Assembly (NCBI GenBank): GCA_963799415.1 | Contig: CAWCXI010000013.1 | Span: 62,001 to 126,000 of the forward strand | DNA: 64,000 bases | From: JAMXLO01 sp963799415 | Lineage (GTDB): Bacteria > Pseudomonadota > Alphaproteobacteria > Acetobacterales > Acetobacteraceae | Direction: 5' to 3' | In this document: positions 41,417 to 50,853 of the stretch, in pieces | Position numbering within the stretch: the stretch's first letter is position 1 | Layout: each line of letters begins with the position of its first letter | The notes under the pieces: generated by a model | Seen by the model: only the letters and a program-made list of their open reading frames with translations | Told to the model about the DNA's origin: nothing | The model's database searches: none | Program-made: the position numbers and the translations under genes

Positions 41417-42085
41417 CTAGGCTGCCGCCAGCAGCGCTGGAAGCCTTTGCATCGCATCAGCCACAACGAAGGCACCGGCGGCGCGCAGCCGTTCGCCATG
41501 GCCCGGACGGCAATGCGCCCCACCGGTGAAGCCGATCACCTGCATGCCTGCCGCCACCGCAGCCTGCACGCCCGGCACGCTATCCTCTACCACCACGCAC
41601 GTCGCCCGCGCCGCCCGCATCGCGCCAGCCGCGAACCAGAACAGATCGGGCGCCGGCTTTCCGCGCGCCACCTGCGTCGCGCTGAAGATATTTGGTTCGA
41701 AATGGCGCAGCAGTCCAGTCAGCGACAGCGACTGGCGCAAGCGCTCAGGCGCACTGCTGGACGCAACGCAGCGGCGGAACGGCAGCGCATTCAGCATTGC
41801 CTCGACGCCCGCAATTGGCGCGAGCTCCGTGGCGAACGCAGCCGCGACGCGCGCGCCCAGCGTCTCGGCGAAAGCCGCGGGCAGGCTACGGCCAAGTCGG
41901 CTCTCGATATCGCCGCACATCGCCGCCGCACTGATGCCGAGGTAGCGATCCATGATCTCCTCGGCTGAGATCGCAATGCCAATCTCGCCCAGGCATAGGG
42001 CATCGGTCCGACAGCTGATCACTTCGCTGTCGACCAGCACCCCGTCACAGTCGAAGATAATCAGCTCCGGTCGCACAGGTCGCAC
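41417..42085 (-). CDS. HAD-superfamily phosphatase (beta-phosphoglucomutase/phosphatase-like)
   Basis: About 222-residue HAD hydrolase. Motif I IFDCDGVLVDSE (nucleophile Asp plus acid/base Asp) is near the N-terminus, motif II is CVASSSAPERL, motif III lysine is in ARGKPAPDLF, and motif IV is VVVEDSVPGVQAA. The cap is helical (subclass I). Likely substrates are sugar phosphates. All candidate starts are GTG (42136, 42085, 42076). 42085 is chosen because it leaves a short N-terminus before motif I. It precedes the dehydratase gene by 28 nt. Confidence 0.87.
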   Translation of the reverse strand: MRPVRPELIIFDCDGVLVDSEVISCRTDALCLGEIGIAISAEEIMDRYLGISAAAMCGDIESRLGRSLPAAFAETLGARVAAAFATELAPIAGVEAMLNALPFRRCVASSSAPERLRQSLSLTGLLRHFEPNIFSATQVARGKPAPDLFWFAAGAMRAARATCVVVEDSVPGVQAAVAAGMQVIGFTGGAHCRPGHGERLRAAGAFVVADAMQRLPALLAAA

Positions 42086-42159
42086 AAAACTTCTTATACC
42101 AATTGCTGTCACGCCTCGGCTATAGAGATGCGCCACGATCCTCGACGGATTCGCCGATC

Positions 42160-42945
42160 ATGCGACCCATCCTGCGCCTGTGCCTGGCCGCAGTCCTGTT
42201 GCCGTTGCTGAGCAATGCCGCACCAGCACCACACACGGTGCTCGCCGCCACGCCGATCTCGCGTTTGGACCTTCCCTGGTGGCGCACGCGTCACGAGGCA
42301 AAGCTGGCAGAACTGCGCGCGCATCCTGCCGATCTCATCTTCCTGGGCGATTCCATCACCCAGGACTACGAGGTCACCGGTCCGCCCGAATGGCGCGACT
42401 TCGCCCCGGTCTGGCAGCACTTCTACGGCGATCGCAACGCGATCAATCTCGGCTTCAGTGGAGACGCGACGTCGCACCTGCTGTGGCGCATCGAGAACGG
42501 CGAGGTTGCCGGCATCGCGCCAAAGGTCGCGGTGATCCTGATCGGCGCCAACAACCTCGGCCGCCTGCACTGGTCGGCCGAAGACACCGTCTTCGGCATC
42601 GACACGATCGTCACGCAACTTCGCCGCCGGCTGCCCCACACCAGGCTGCTGCTGCTCGGCGTGCTGCCGTCAGAACGCTCCGCCTGGGCCACCGAGACGA
42701 CACTCACGATCAACAAGACACTGGCAGAGCGCTACCACGATCGCGACGGCGTCGCCTATCTCGACATCAGCGGGGTGTTCATGAAGGGCGGCAAATTAAA
42801 CCGCGACCTGTTTCTCGACCCGAATCTGACGCCGCCCGATCCGCCGCTACATCCGTCGGCGGAGGGCCAGACGCTGATGGCCGAGGCAATCGAGCCCACG
42901 CTTGCAAAGCTACTCGGAGACGCGCGGCACGTTGCGACGCGGTAA
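42160..42945 (+). CDS. Exported SGNH/GDSL-family hydrolase
   Basis: 261-residue esterase-like protein. A signal peptide (LRLCLAAVLLPLLSNAAPA) leads to block I FLGDSIT (nucleophile Ser about 65), block II INLGFSGD, block III IGANN, and a C-terminal DPPLHPSAEG with the Asp/His pair. It resembles PAF-acetylhydrolase-like periplasmic SGNH enzymes that deacylate glycans or lipids. The ATG at 42160 starts the signal peptide. Upstream codons to 42103 are not needed. It is divergent from the HAD gene. Confidence 0.86.
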   Translation: MRPILRLCLAAVLLPLLSNAAPAPHTVLAATPISRLDLPWWRTRHEAKLAELRAHPADLIFLGDSITQDYEVTGPPEWRDFAPVWQHFYGDRNAINLGFSGDATSHLLWRIENGEVAGIAPKVAVILIGANNLGRLHWSAEDTVFGIDTIVTQLRRRLPHTRLLLLGVLPSERSAWATETTLTINKTLAERYHDRDGVAYLDISGVFMKGGKLNRDLFLDPNLTPPDPPLHPSAEGQTLMAEAIEPTLAKLLGDARHVATR

Positions 42946-42948
42946 CCG

Positions 42949-43431
42949 CTATTCCAGCGCCTCCGCCAACAGCTCCATCGCACACTTGGAGAACGCTCGC
43001 ATGTTGGCGACGCGGTCAGCACTGCCGGTCTCCAGCGTAATGGCGCGTGAGAAATTCGGACCCTCCAGTCCGATGCAGGTATGGCCCGCGGCATCGCCAT
43101 AGCGGTTGCCCGTCGGTCCTGTCGCACCGGTCTCGCTCAGTCCCCATGTCGAACCGAGCCGGCTCCGCACCGTCGCCGCGAGCAGCGCCGCATAAGGCTC
43201 GGACGAAGCTCGCATGCCGTTGGGCAGCGGGTTCGGAATATCGAGGAAGCCTGCCCGCGCGTAGTGCGTGTAGATCACGCTGCCGCCACGGAAATACGCC
43301 GATGCACCGGAAACCGACAGCAGCGCGGCCGAGATGAGCCCGCCGGTCGAGGATTCCGCAATCGCGATGGTATCGCCGCGCGCCTTCAGCCGCGCGCCAA
43401 GCTTCTCCGCCAGTGGCAGCAGGTCCTGCAT
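42949..43431 (-). CDS. CinA C-terminal-domain (PncC-like) amidohydrolase
   Basis: 160-residue stand-alone CinA C-terminal domain, the family that hydrolyses nicotinamide mononucleotide to NaMN in pyridine-nucleotide recycling. IAIAESSTGGLISAALLSV carries the catalytic serines, and SETGATGPTGNRYGDAAGHT is the second family motif. It starts 1 nt after the stop of the Gfo/Idh gene, so it is co-transcribed. Confidence 0.9.
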   Translation of the reverse strand: MQDLLPLAEKLGARLKARGDTIAIAESSTGGLISAALLSVSGASAYFRGGSVIYTHYARAGFLDIPNPLPNGMRASSEPYAALLAATVRSRLGSTWGLSETGATGPTGNRYGDAAGHTCIGLEGPNFSRAITLETGSADRVANMRAFSKCAMELLAEALE

Positions 43432-44426
43432 TTAACGTCCTCCTTTGTCCAGGATTGCCTCGATCACTCTCTGGGTCGCCAGCGCCTCCTCACCGGGAAT
43501 CGCCGGCTCGCGCCGCTGCTCGATCGCATCGAGAAAGTCGCTGATGACCGCACGGTGCGCCTCGTGTGAAAAGCTCATCACGCTGGCGCCGCTACCGGAA
43601 CCTCCGGCATCCTCCAGCACCTCCTCGCCGCCATCGACGAACGCGAGACGCAATCCGCCGCCTCGAGCCGCGCCGTGCCCTTCGCCCCGATGATGTGCAG
43701 CCATTCGCGGCTGCCCGGCCACGCTGCCACCGTGGCGATGATCGTGCCCGGCGCGCCATTGCCGAGACGCACGAGGGCCGATGCGTAGTCCTCGGTCTCC
43801 ATCCGGTGCAGCGCTGTCGTCCGCACCTGCGCCGCCTCGACTCGCTCGATGCCGAGCAGCCAGCGGAACAGATCGAGCGAATGGATCGCCTGGGTGATCA
43901 GGACGCCGCCGCCGTCGCGCGCCTTAACCCCGCGGCCAGGCTCATCGTAGTAGGATTGCGGGCGCCACCAGGGCACCATCATCGTCGCCGCCTGGACCTC
44001 GCCAAGACCGCCCTCACGCAGTACCTGATGCAGCCGCTGGCTGCCCGGACGGAAGCGGTGCTGAAGACAGATACCGAGGTGGCGGTTCGCACGCCGTCCC
44101 GCCGCGATGAGTTGTTCGCCGCGCTCGATCGACACCTCCAGCGGCTTCTCGCACAGCACGTGCTTGCCGGCAGCGAATGATGCATGCGCGATCGGCAGAT
44201 GGGAATTGGCCGGAGTCAGCACCACCACCACATCGACCGCCGGATCAGCGATGGCACGCGCGACATCGGTGGTGGTAGGAAATCCATAGCGGTCGGCGAC
44301 GTCCTTCAGTCGCGTCTCGCTGCTCGCCGCGGCCCACACCACGCGCGCCCGATCGGCCAGATCTACAAGTGCGCGCGCGTGGGGTTGCAGCGCATTGCCC
44401 AGACCGATGATCGCGATGCCGATCAC
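43432..44426 (-). pseudogene. Gfo/Idh/MocA oxidoreductase, frame broken by -1 base
   Basis: NAD(P)-dependent dehydrogenase of the Gfo/Idh/MocA family. From GTG 44426 the Rossmann start GIAIIGLGNALQPHA, the EKPLE motif (HVLCEKPLEVS) and substrate region are intact up to LHIIGAKGTARLE. The C-terminus (GGLRLAFVDGGEEVLEDAGG ... AIPGEEALATQRVIEAILDK) is in another frame. One base is missing near 43664 in a G-run. Corrected, it is 331 residues. The GTG overlaps the stop of the preceding Gfo/Idh gene (GTGA). The substrate is probably a cyclic polyol or sugar. Confidence 0.82.
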
Positions 44427-45433
44427 GGCCGCTTCGCCGTGTAGCGAAGTGCCTGTGCCTGCGCCTGTAACGCGAGCCGGCAGACGTTGAACACCTGAAG
44501 TTGCGGCATCGCGGTCTCGCTGCGATTGGCGATGTCGTCGAGGAAGGTTCGGTAGTAGGTCACCGGTAGTTGGCTGCAATCGACGTAGCGCGTGGTCGTG
44601 CGGTTAGCGACGAACATGTGGTCGGTGCCTTCGCGGCCCTCGATGTCGAGGTTCTTGCGCAGCTCCAGCGTGCCTTCGGTGCCGACGATGAAGAACCGGC
44701 CGTCGCCCCAGGTCGGCAGGCCGTCCGGCGTGAACCAGTCGAGCCTGACGTAGCCCCGCACCGACGGCGTCGCCAACACGAACTCAGCAAAATCCTCGAA
44801 GCCTGGAGGTTCGGTACCGAACGCACCGATGCTGCACGAAACGATCTCGGCATCGTCGGCCTCGGCAAAGGCGAGGAACTGATCGATCGAATGCACGCCG
44901 ATGTCGTTGACGATGCCGCCGTACGCCGGCGCATCGAAGAACCAGGCAGGCCGCAGCGCGCGGTTCAGCCGGTGCGGAGCGAGCGACGTCGTGTGCACCA
45001 GCCGCCCAAGCTCGCCCGAACGGACGATGCGCAGCGCCTCCTGCACTGCGGGCGAGGCAAGCCGGCCGAGACAGACAGACCAGATGCGCCCGGTTTCCTG
45101 CACGGCCCGCTCGACGGCGACAAGCTGCTCGAACGTGGTGATGCCAGGCTTGTCCACCATCACATCCTTGCCGCACTGCATCGCCGCGATCGCCAGATCG
45201 GCGCGATCGCAAGGCCTCGCCGCAATCACCACAAAGTCGATCGATCGGTCTTCCAGCAGTCGCTTCGTCTCGGACTCCGGCACGTGCGGAAAGCGCTTGC
45301 GGAACCCCGCCAGCACGCGCGGATCGGTTGTGTCAGGGTTGTAGCCGACACACTCGGCACCCGCATCCAGCAGATCCTGCGTCAGGTCGTAGATATGACG
45401 GTGGTCCAGCCCGATCGCGGCAAAGCGCGGCAT
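44423..45433 (-). CDS. Gfo/Idh/MocA-family oxidoreductase
   Basis: 336-residue protein, intact. ATG 45433 gives MPRFAAIGLDHRHIYDL, with a modified Rossmann loop. VMVDKPGITTFEQLVAVE contains the DKP version of the EKP motif, and the C-terminal alpha/beta domain follows (GYVRLDWFTPDGLPTW). Homologues act on sugars or inositols, but the substrate is not evident. Upstream codons in this frame to 45832 overlap the divergent SDR gene and are rejected. Confidence 0.88.
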   Translation of the reverse strand: MPRFAAIGLDHRHIYDLTQDLLDAGAECVGYNPDTTDPRVLAGFRKRFPHVPESETKRLLEDRSIDFVVIAARPCDRADLAIAAMQCGKDVMVDKPGITTFEQLVAVERAVQETGRIWSVCLGRLASPAVQEALRIVRSGELGRLVHTTSLAPHRLNRALRPAWFFDAPAYGGIVNDIGVHSIDQFLAFAEADDAEIVSCSIGAFGTEPPGFEDFAEFVLATPSVRGYVRLDWFTPDGLPTWGDGRFFIVGTEGTLELRKNLDIEGREGTDHMFVANRTTTRYVDCSQLPVTYYRTFLDDIANRSETAMPQLQVFNVCRLALQAQAQALRYTAKRP

Positions 45434-45536
45434 GTTCGTCCCTCGCGTACTCCAGCCAACGCTCGCACCATCTTCCCCACCCCGCAACCACGGTCCACAA
45501 TGCGCCGAGGCGACAGCAACCGAGGGGAGAAACACC

Positions 45537-46283
45537 ATGGCAGACCGTTTTGCCGTCATCACCGGCGCGGGCAGCGGCATCGGGCGCGCATCGGCGCTGG
45601 CACTGATGAACGACGGCTGGTCGGTGGCGTTGGCCGGGCGGCGCAAGGAGATGCTGGAGGAGACCGCTGGCATGAAGACCGGCGGACGCGCCCTGGTGGT
45701 GCAGACCGACGTGACCGAGCCTGCCCAGGTGGACAACCTGTTCGCGCAGATCAAAGCAAACTTCGGCCGCATCGACATGCTGTTCAACAACGCTGGCGGG
45801 GGCACGCCGACCACGAATTTCGGCGACTTCACCTACGAGATGTGGACGCGCGTCGTGCAGGTGAACTTGAACGCGATGTTCCTGTGCTCCAACGCGGCGT
45901 TCCGCATGATGCGCGACCAGTCGCCGCGCGGCGGACGCATCATCAACAACGGCTCGATCTCGGCGCATGTGCCGCGCGTCGGTTCCTCCGCCTACACCTC
46001 GACCAAGCATGCGGTGACCGGCCTGACCAAGTCGATCGCACTCGACGGCCGCCAGTTCGACATCTGCTCCGGTCAGATCGACATCGGCAACGCCGCGACA
46101 CCGATGACGGCGCGCTCGACCGCCGGCCAGATGCAACCACACGGCCAGATGATGGTCGAGCCGCGCATGGACGTAAACCATGTCGGCCAGCAGATCCTGT
46201 TCATGTCCAACCTGCCGCTCGAATCCAACGTGCAGTTCGTCACGATCATGGCGACGAAGATGCCGTTCATCGGCCGGGGCTAG
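45537..46283 (+). CDS. Short-chain dehydrogenase/reductase
   Basis: 248-residue classical SDR. The cofactor motif TGAGSGIGRASA is at residues 9-20, NNAGGG near 87, and the catalytic Ser-Tyr-Lys set in NGSISAH, AYTSTKHA. The arginine-containing AGRRKEML after beta-2 suggests NADPH preference. ATG 45537 has GAGGGGAG 6 nt upstream. It is divergent from the Gfo/Idh genes, suggesting a shared polyol or sugar pathway. Confidence 0.92.
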   Translation: MADRFAVITGAGSGIGRASALALMNDGWSVALAGRRKEMLEETAGMKTGGRALVVQTDVTEPAQVDNLFAQIKANFGRIDMLFNNAGGGTPTTNFGDFTYEMWTRVVQVNLNAMFLCSNAAFRMMRDQSPRGGRIINNGSISAHVPRVGSSAYTSTKHAVTGLTKSIALDGRQFDICSGQIDIGNAATPMTARSTAGQMQPHGQMMVEPRMDVNHVGQQILFMSNLPLESNVQFVTIMATKMPFIGRG

Positions 46284-46304
46284 TACGCGCCCACCCCTGT
46301 CAGC

Positions 46305-46407
46305 CCTGTCCTTTCGAGGAGCGAAGCGACGAAGCAAGCCCGGTCAGGTTTGTGCGCGCTCAGTGTCACCGAGATTGCTTCGTCGCAGTGCTCCTCGCAA
46401 TGACAGG
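46305..46407. repeat. 103-bp dispersed palindromic repeat (copy A)
   Basis: Outer arms 46305-46337 and 46375-46407 pair imperfectly (GAGGAGCGAAGCGACGAAGCAA type), and the interior GGTCAGGTTTGTGCGCGCTC is shared with the copy at 59871-59971 in the opposite orientation. This is the widespread alphaproteobacterial CATTGCGAGGAGCGAAGCGA element. Confidence 0.8.
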
Positions 46408-46428
46408 GCTCGCGACGGTAGTGGCCCT

Positions 46429-47223
46429 CTAGCGAAACCCGATGCTCCAGCTCCTCTCCTCGACCGCATCGAGCAGCGCGCCGACCATCATCCCTGGTAT
46501 TCGCCGCAACAAGCCTCGCCGCCGAGGGCGGAACACTTTCGCTCTCGCTTTGGCGCCGCCGAGCTCTCGCACCAGGCTGTCGATATCGGTCAGGCCATCG
46601 ATCAGACCAACCTGCAACGCCCGCTCTCCCAACATGAAGCTGCCGTCGAACAGCGCGGCCTCGTCGCTCTTCAGCCGCTCGCCGCGCCGCGTCCGGACCC
46701 AGGTCTTGAACCGTTCATGCAGCGCGTCCAGCAACTCTTGGACGAACGCCACATCCTCCGGCTTCTCCGGACTGAAAGGATCGAGCCGCGCCTTGTTGGC
46801 GCCCGCGGTATAAAGCCGGCGCTCGACGCCGATGCGCGTCAGCATATCGGGGAAGCCGAATCCGCCGCCGCGCACGCCGATCGATCCCACGATGCTCATC
46901 GCATTGGCGTGAATCTGATCCGCCGCGCACGCAAGCCAGTAACCACCCGACGCCCCTACCTCACGAATCACCGCATGTACCCGCACCTTGTGCTCGTCGG
47001 CGCGGCGGCGAATCAGCGCCGCGATCAGGTCGGACTGCACCGGCGATCCACCCGGGCTTTCGATGTCGAGGATCACCGGCAGACCGCGTGCCGTGCGGAA
47101 CGCGCGGTCGATCAGCGGCGCCATGGTTCCCATGCTCACCGCGCCCGCCCTCGGCGCGATCAGCCCATGCATCTCCACCACGCTGATGCGCGGCCGGCGC
47201 CAAAACAGCAAACGGAACGGCAT
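46429..47223 (-). CDS. S49-family serine peptidase (SohB/SppA-like)
   Basis: 264-residue S49 peptidase from ATG 47223. The nucleophile is Ser92 in EVGASGGYW and the general base is Lys144 in GANKARLDPF, the single-domain Ser-Lys dyad arrangement. PVILDIESPGGSP forms the oxyanion region. Unlike SppA, no clear N-terminal membrane anchor is visible, only a basic hydrophobic start MPFRLLFWRR. It probably degrades leftover signal peptides or membrane-protein fragments. Confidence 0.9.
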   Translation of the reverse strand: MPFRLLFWRRPRISVVEMHGLIAPRAGAVSMGTMAPLIDRAFRTARGLPVILDIESPGGSPVQSDLIAALIRRRADEHKVRVHAVIREVGASGGYWLACAADQIHANAMSIVGSIGVRGGGFGFPDMLTRIGVERRLYTAGANKARLDPFSPEKPEDVAFVQELLDALHERFKTWVRTRRGERLKSDEAALFDGSFMLGERALQVGLIDGLTDIDSLVRELGGAKARAKVFRPRRRGLLRRIPGMMVGALLDAVEERSWSIGFR

Positions 47224-47282
47224 GCGTCCTCCGATCGATCGGGACCATGGCAAGATGCCAGCCGTTGCGCCATACACAACCC

Positions 47283-48140
47283 ATGATCGAGCTTCACTTG
47301 GCCGGCTATCAGCCCGCACGCTCCGTCCATACGCGCGCGCTGCACGCGTTGCGCGAGAGTGTCTCTCGCCGCGCCGGCGATGAACTTCGCATCGACGTGA
47401 CCGACAGCATCGTGGCCCAGGGCCGCAACGCCAGCGATCTGCTCACCATGGTAGACAGTGGCGAACTCGACGGCTGCTATTTCGCCTCGAGCTACCTGGC
47501 CGGCCGTGTCCCCGGGCTTGGCCTGTTCGACCAGCCGTTCCAGGCCGGCTCGCGCGAGGATGTGTTCGGCGCACTGGATGGCGACACCGGAGCGGCCCTG
47601 GCCAACGAGCTGGCGGCGGCAACCGGCTATCGCGTACTCGGCTGGTGGGACAACGGCATCCGCCACATCAGCAACGCAGTGCGGCCAATCCGCACGCCCG
47701 CCGACTGTGCCGGCCTGCGCCTCCGCACGCTCGACAACGCCCAGCACCAGGCAGCATTCCGTCGGCTGGGTTTTGTTCCGACGTTCATCGACGTTGCAGA
47801 TCTGCCGCGCGCAGTGGCGGATGGCACGGTCGATGCGCAGGAGAACCCGCTCACCAACATCGTCAACTTCAACCTGCACTTGCATCACAAACATCTCAGC
47901 CTGACCGGCCATCTGCTCGGCATCGCGCCGTTGCTGGTGAACCGGGCGCGCTTCGATGCACTGCCATCTGCCTTGCGCAGCGTTCTCATTGCGGCGGCAC
48001 GCGACAGCGAAGCGACGCAGCGCGCGCTGGCGGAAGCCGAGGATGCCGAGTGTCTGGAACTTCTGGTCAATGCCGGGGTTGCTGTGGTTGGCGACGATGC
48101 AATCGATCTGCCGGCGTTTCGCGCGGCCGTCGCGGTCTAG
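47283..48140 (+). CDS. TRAP-type (DctP-like) solute-binding protein without signal peptide
   Basis: 285-residue protein resembling DctP-family TRAP binding proteins: LFDQPFQAGSREDVFGALDG, a conserved ligand arginine region GLRLRTLDNAQHQAAFRRLG, and DVADLPRAVADGTVDAQENPLTNIVNF. It starts MIELHLAGYQPARSVH, directly in the first beta-strand, with no secretion signal, and no DctQ/DctM permease genes are nearby. Either the signal was lost, the true start is elsewhere, or the protein works in the cytosol. It is divergent from the S49 gene. Confidence 0.8.
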   Translation: MIELHLAGYQPARSVHTRALHALRESVSRRAGDELRIDVTDSIVAQGRNASDLLTMVDSGELDGCYFASSYLAGRVPGLGLFDQPFQAGSREDVFGALDGDTGAALANELAAATGYRVLGWWDNGIRHISNAVRPIRTPADCAGLRLRTLDNAQHQAAFRRLGFVPTFIDVADLPRAVADGTVDAQENPLTNIVNFNLHLHHKHLSLTGHLLGIAPLLVNRARFDALPSALRSVLIAAARDSEATQRALAEAEDAECLELLVNAGVAVVGDDAIDLPAFRAAVAV

Positions 48141-48178
48141 TCCCGCTGGCATTAACCCCAGGATTTTCCAGGCCCGCC

Positions 48179-49408
48179 ATGCTACTAGAACAAACTGACA
48201 TGCACCTGATTGTTCTGGATGATGACGAGTTGACCGCCCTGTTCATGGCAACTGTGGCCAGGAAGCTCGGCTGGACCGCGCAGACGGTTACCGACGAAAC
48301 AGACTTCCAGGCGCTGATCGGCGCCGCACCACCGGATGCGATCATGCTGGACCTCCAGCTCGGCGCCAGCGATGGAGTGGAGCAACTGCGCTTCCTGCGC
48401 AGCGTAGGGTATAGCGGCACGATTGTGCTCATGAGCGGGTTCGACGCACGCGTGCTCGCATCGGCGCAGCAGATTGGCGAATTGCTGGGGCTGACAATTG
48501 CCGCGGTGCTCGAAAAGCCGGCCCGCGCGGCGCAGGTGCGCGAAGCGCTGGGCGCGATGCAGCGCAGCCTGGCTACGACCGCGCCACCGCCAATCGAAGC
48601 GCAACCAGAGCATGCAACGATCTCAGCCAACGATGTCGCTCGGGCGATAAGTGCCGGACGGATGGAGCTGCATCTGCAACCGATCGTCTCGGCCGCCGGA
48701 CATGTCGTCACGAGCGCTGAAGCTCTGATCCGCTGGCGCGACCCCTCGCTTGGTCTGGTGCTGCCGGACCGATTTATTCCCGCTGCCGAGGCGGACACCG
48801 ACGTGATCGACCGGCTCACGATGTGGGTGGCAGAATCCGGTGTGGCGCACTATCGGCGGCTCGCCGAGTTGGGATCGGAAATCCAGATCTGCATCAACAT
48901 TTCAGGCCGAAACCTGCAATCGCTCGATTTCCCGGACCGAATGGCTGGCGTGCTGGAACGCATGTCCGCACCCCCGGGCGCGATCGGTCTGGAGATCACC
49001 GAGACCGTCGCGACGCACGATCTGGATGCGACGACGGCCATTCTGACGCGGCTGCGTTTGAAGGGCTTCCCCGTCGCCATCGATGATTTTGGCATCGGTC
49101 ATTCATCGCTGGCGGCACTGCGGCGGATGCCGTTCTCGGTGATCAAGATCGACAAGTCGTTCGTCGGCGAGCTGGAGACTTCCAGTGACTCGCTGACGAT
49201 CGTGCGTTCAGTTATTCAGCTTGCACGCGACATGGGTCTGACGAGCGTGGCCGAGGGCGTGGAAAGCGCCGAGACGGTACGGGTGTTGACCGAGCTGGGC
49301 ATCGACAGCCTGCAGGGTTTCTATTTCAGCCGGCCACTGCCGTTCGACGAGTTTGCGGCGTGGCTGCGCACATGGTCGCACAGTCACGCCGCTCACGCCC
49401 CGCTCTAG
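48179..49408 (+). CDS. Receiver-EAL cyclic-di-GMP phosphodiesterase
   Basis: 409-residue response regulator. The receiver domain (about 8-130) has the acidic pocket LDDDE, phospho-acceptor Asp58 in IMLDLQLG and the EKPAR lysine. The EAL domain (about 155-400) keeps the motifs needed for activity: SAEALIRW, INISGRNL, LEITET, AIDDFGIGHSS, VIKIDKSFV, VAEGVES and LQGFYFSRPL. It is therefore expected to hydrolyse c-di-GMP when phosphorylated. No partner kinase is adjacent; the nearest is at 50854. ATG 48179 is used, and ATG 48200 is also possible. Confidence 0.93.
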   Translation: MLLEQTDMHLIVLDDDELTALFMATVARKLGWTAQTVTDETDFQALIGAAPPDAIMLDLQLGASDGVEQLRFLRSVGYSGTIVLMSGFDARVLASAQQIGELLGLTIAAVLEKPARAAQVREALGAMQRSLATTAPPPIEAQPEHATISANDVARAISAGRMELHLQPIVSAAGHVVTSAEALIRWRDPSLGLVLPDRFIPAAEADTDVIDRLTMWVAESGVAHYRRLAELGSEIQICINISGRNLQSLDFPDRMAGVLERMSAPPGAIGLEITETVATHDLDATTAILTRLRLKGFPVAIDDFGIGHSSLAALRRMPFSVIKIDKSFVGELETSSDSLTIVRSVIQLARDMGLTSVAEGVESAETVRVLTELGIDSLQGFYFSRPLPFDEFAAWLRTWSHSHAAHAPL

Positions 49409-49418
49409 ATCGCGTTTC

Positions 49419-50699
49419 TCACACAGTCTGCAAGATCATCTCGCGCTTCATCTCGGGCGCCAGCTCGGCGCGCCAATCCGCGCTGCCCGGCAGCACTGAC
49501 TCGTGCGCACGCAGCGTGTAGTAGCTGGTGCCGGTGCCGTCCGGCGTACCACCCTCCTCCACGGTCTTCACCGCCTGGCGCAGCAGCTTGCGCGCCTGGA
49601 TGATCGCCTTGTCCGCTGGTCCGAGATGCTCCTTCGAACGATCCACGATGGGCCCCATGCTCTCCTGCAACGCACGGTCCTGCGCGTTGATGCCGTCGAT
49701 GCCGGAGAATGTCTCTGTCCGCTGGACGTCGCGATCCAGCATATAGTCGTTTGAGCGGTTCGCCTTGGAACGGAACGTCAACGGATCGACGTGCAGCGGC
49801 CCATTGCCGAGTCCGCGCTCCAGCTTGTCCTCTTCGGTCAGCGGACCGTCGGGACAGTAGCTCCAATTGTATACCATGCAGTTGTGGTCATCGATCGGCA
49901 CCCAGATGTGGCCGGCATCGAGGTCCAGTCCGCTCTCCGACCTCGACGGCCGGATCTGGTGGAACGGCATGACGAAATGATAGGTGCGGATGTGCACATC
50001 CTCGCCGCCATCCAGCGGGCGGATGCCGGCATACTGATAGCCGTAGTCGGTGATATCGACGACCAACTTCGGCGCCTTGCCCCGCACGAACGGATTGGAC
50101 GGCTTGATGCCGCCGCGCTTCGAGCTGTCCGTCAGAAGCCGGTGCAGGATCGGCGCATGCGATGTGTCGATACCGCCTTCCAGCGCCTGCAGCCAGTTGC
50201 ACTCCTCGACCACCTTGGTGACGTGGCGATTGGCTTCCGGCGCCTGCGTCCAGGCGAACTTCGGCAGCGGCGGCATCTTCTCCGCCGGGCCGAGATAGGC
50301 CCACACGATGCCGCCCAGTTCGCACGTCGGATAGGCGGTGACACGGACCTTATGCTTGAAGTCGAATTCCTCCGGCTCGTTCATCATGTCGACGCAGGAG
50401 CCGGTGACGTCGAACTTCCAGCCATGGTAGATGCAGCGCAGGCCGCATTCCTCGTTGCGCCCGAAATACAGCGAGACGCGACGATGGGGGCAGAATTCCT
50501 CGATCAGGCCGATGCGGCCTTCGGTGTCGCGGAAGGCCAAGAGGTCCTCGCCGAGCAGGCGGGCGCGGGCGGGCGGGCCATCGGGCTCGGCAATCTCGCT
50601 CGCGAGCAGCGCTGGTATCCAGTACATGCGCATCGCGTTGCCCATCGGGGTGCCCTGGTCCACTCGGGTGACCAGTTCGTTCTCCTCGCGTGATAGCAT
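49419..50699 (-). CDS. Rieske ring-hydroxylating oxygenase alpha subunit
   Basis: 426-residue Rieske oxygenase resembling phthalate 4,5-dioxygenase-type single-component alpha subunits. The 2Fe-2S ligands are Cys70, His72, Cys89 and His92 (CPHR...CIYHGW). The mononuclear iron site includes His181 and His186 in GIDTSHAPILHR, preceded by the bridging acidic residue. A reductase gene is not adjacent. The likely substrate is an aromatic acid, inferred from family only. The gene is convergent with the EAL gene, 10 nt apart. Confidence 0.9.
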   Translation of the reverse strand: MLSREENELVTRVDQGTPMGNAMRMYWIPALLASEIAEPDGPPARARLLGEDLLAFRDTEGRIGLIEEFCPHRRVSLYFGRNEECGLRCIYHGWKFDVTGSCVDMMNEPEEFDFKHKVRVTAYPTCELGGIVWAYLGPAEKMPPLPKFAWTQAPEANRHVTKVVEECNWLQALEGGIDTSHAPILHRLLTDSSKRGGIKPSNPFVRGKAPKLVVDITDYGYQYAGIRPLDGGEDVHIRTYHFVMPFHQIRPSRSESGLDLDAGHIWVPIDDHNCMVYNWSYCPDGPLTEEDKLERGLGNGPLHVDPLTFRSKANRSNDYMLDRDVQRTETFSGIDGINAQDRALQESMGPIVDRSKEHLGPADKAIIQARKLLRQAVKTVEEGGTPDGTGTSYYTLRAHESVLPGSADWRAELAPEMKREMILQTV

Positions 50700-50853
50700 G
50701 GTGGTTGCCTCCTTGCCTTGGTTGCCTGCTTACGCAGACGGCTGGCATCGAGCGTAGCGTCCGCCGCGTCGGCCGGCAACGTGGGGCATCGTGAGCTTTG
50801 TCCGGAACCCACTTGGCGGCTTTGTCCCCCTGGACCGGTGGGCGACAGTGGAT

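Noticed and set aside
44570..46432. 620-codon plus-strand frame spanning Gfo/Idh and SDR
   Set aside because: Shadow of genes in other frames; no domains.
47645..48178. Upstream extension of the REC-EAL gene
   Set aside because: Overlaps the TRAP-like gene and is Arg/Pro-rich; the receiver fold begins at 48179-48200.
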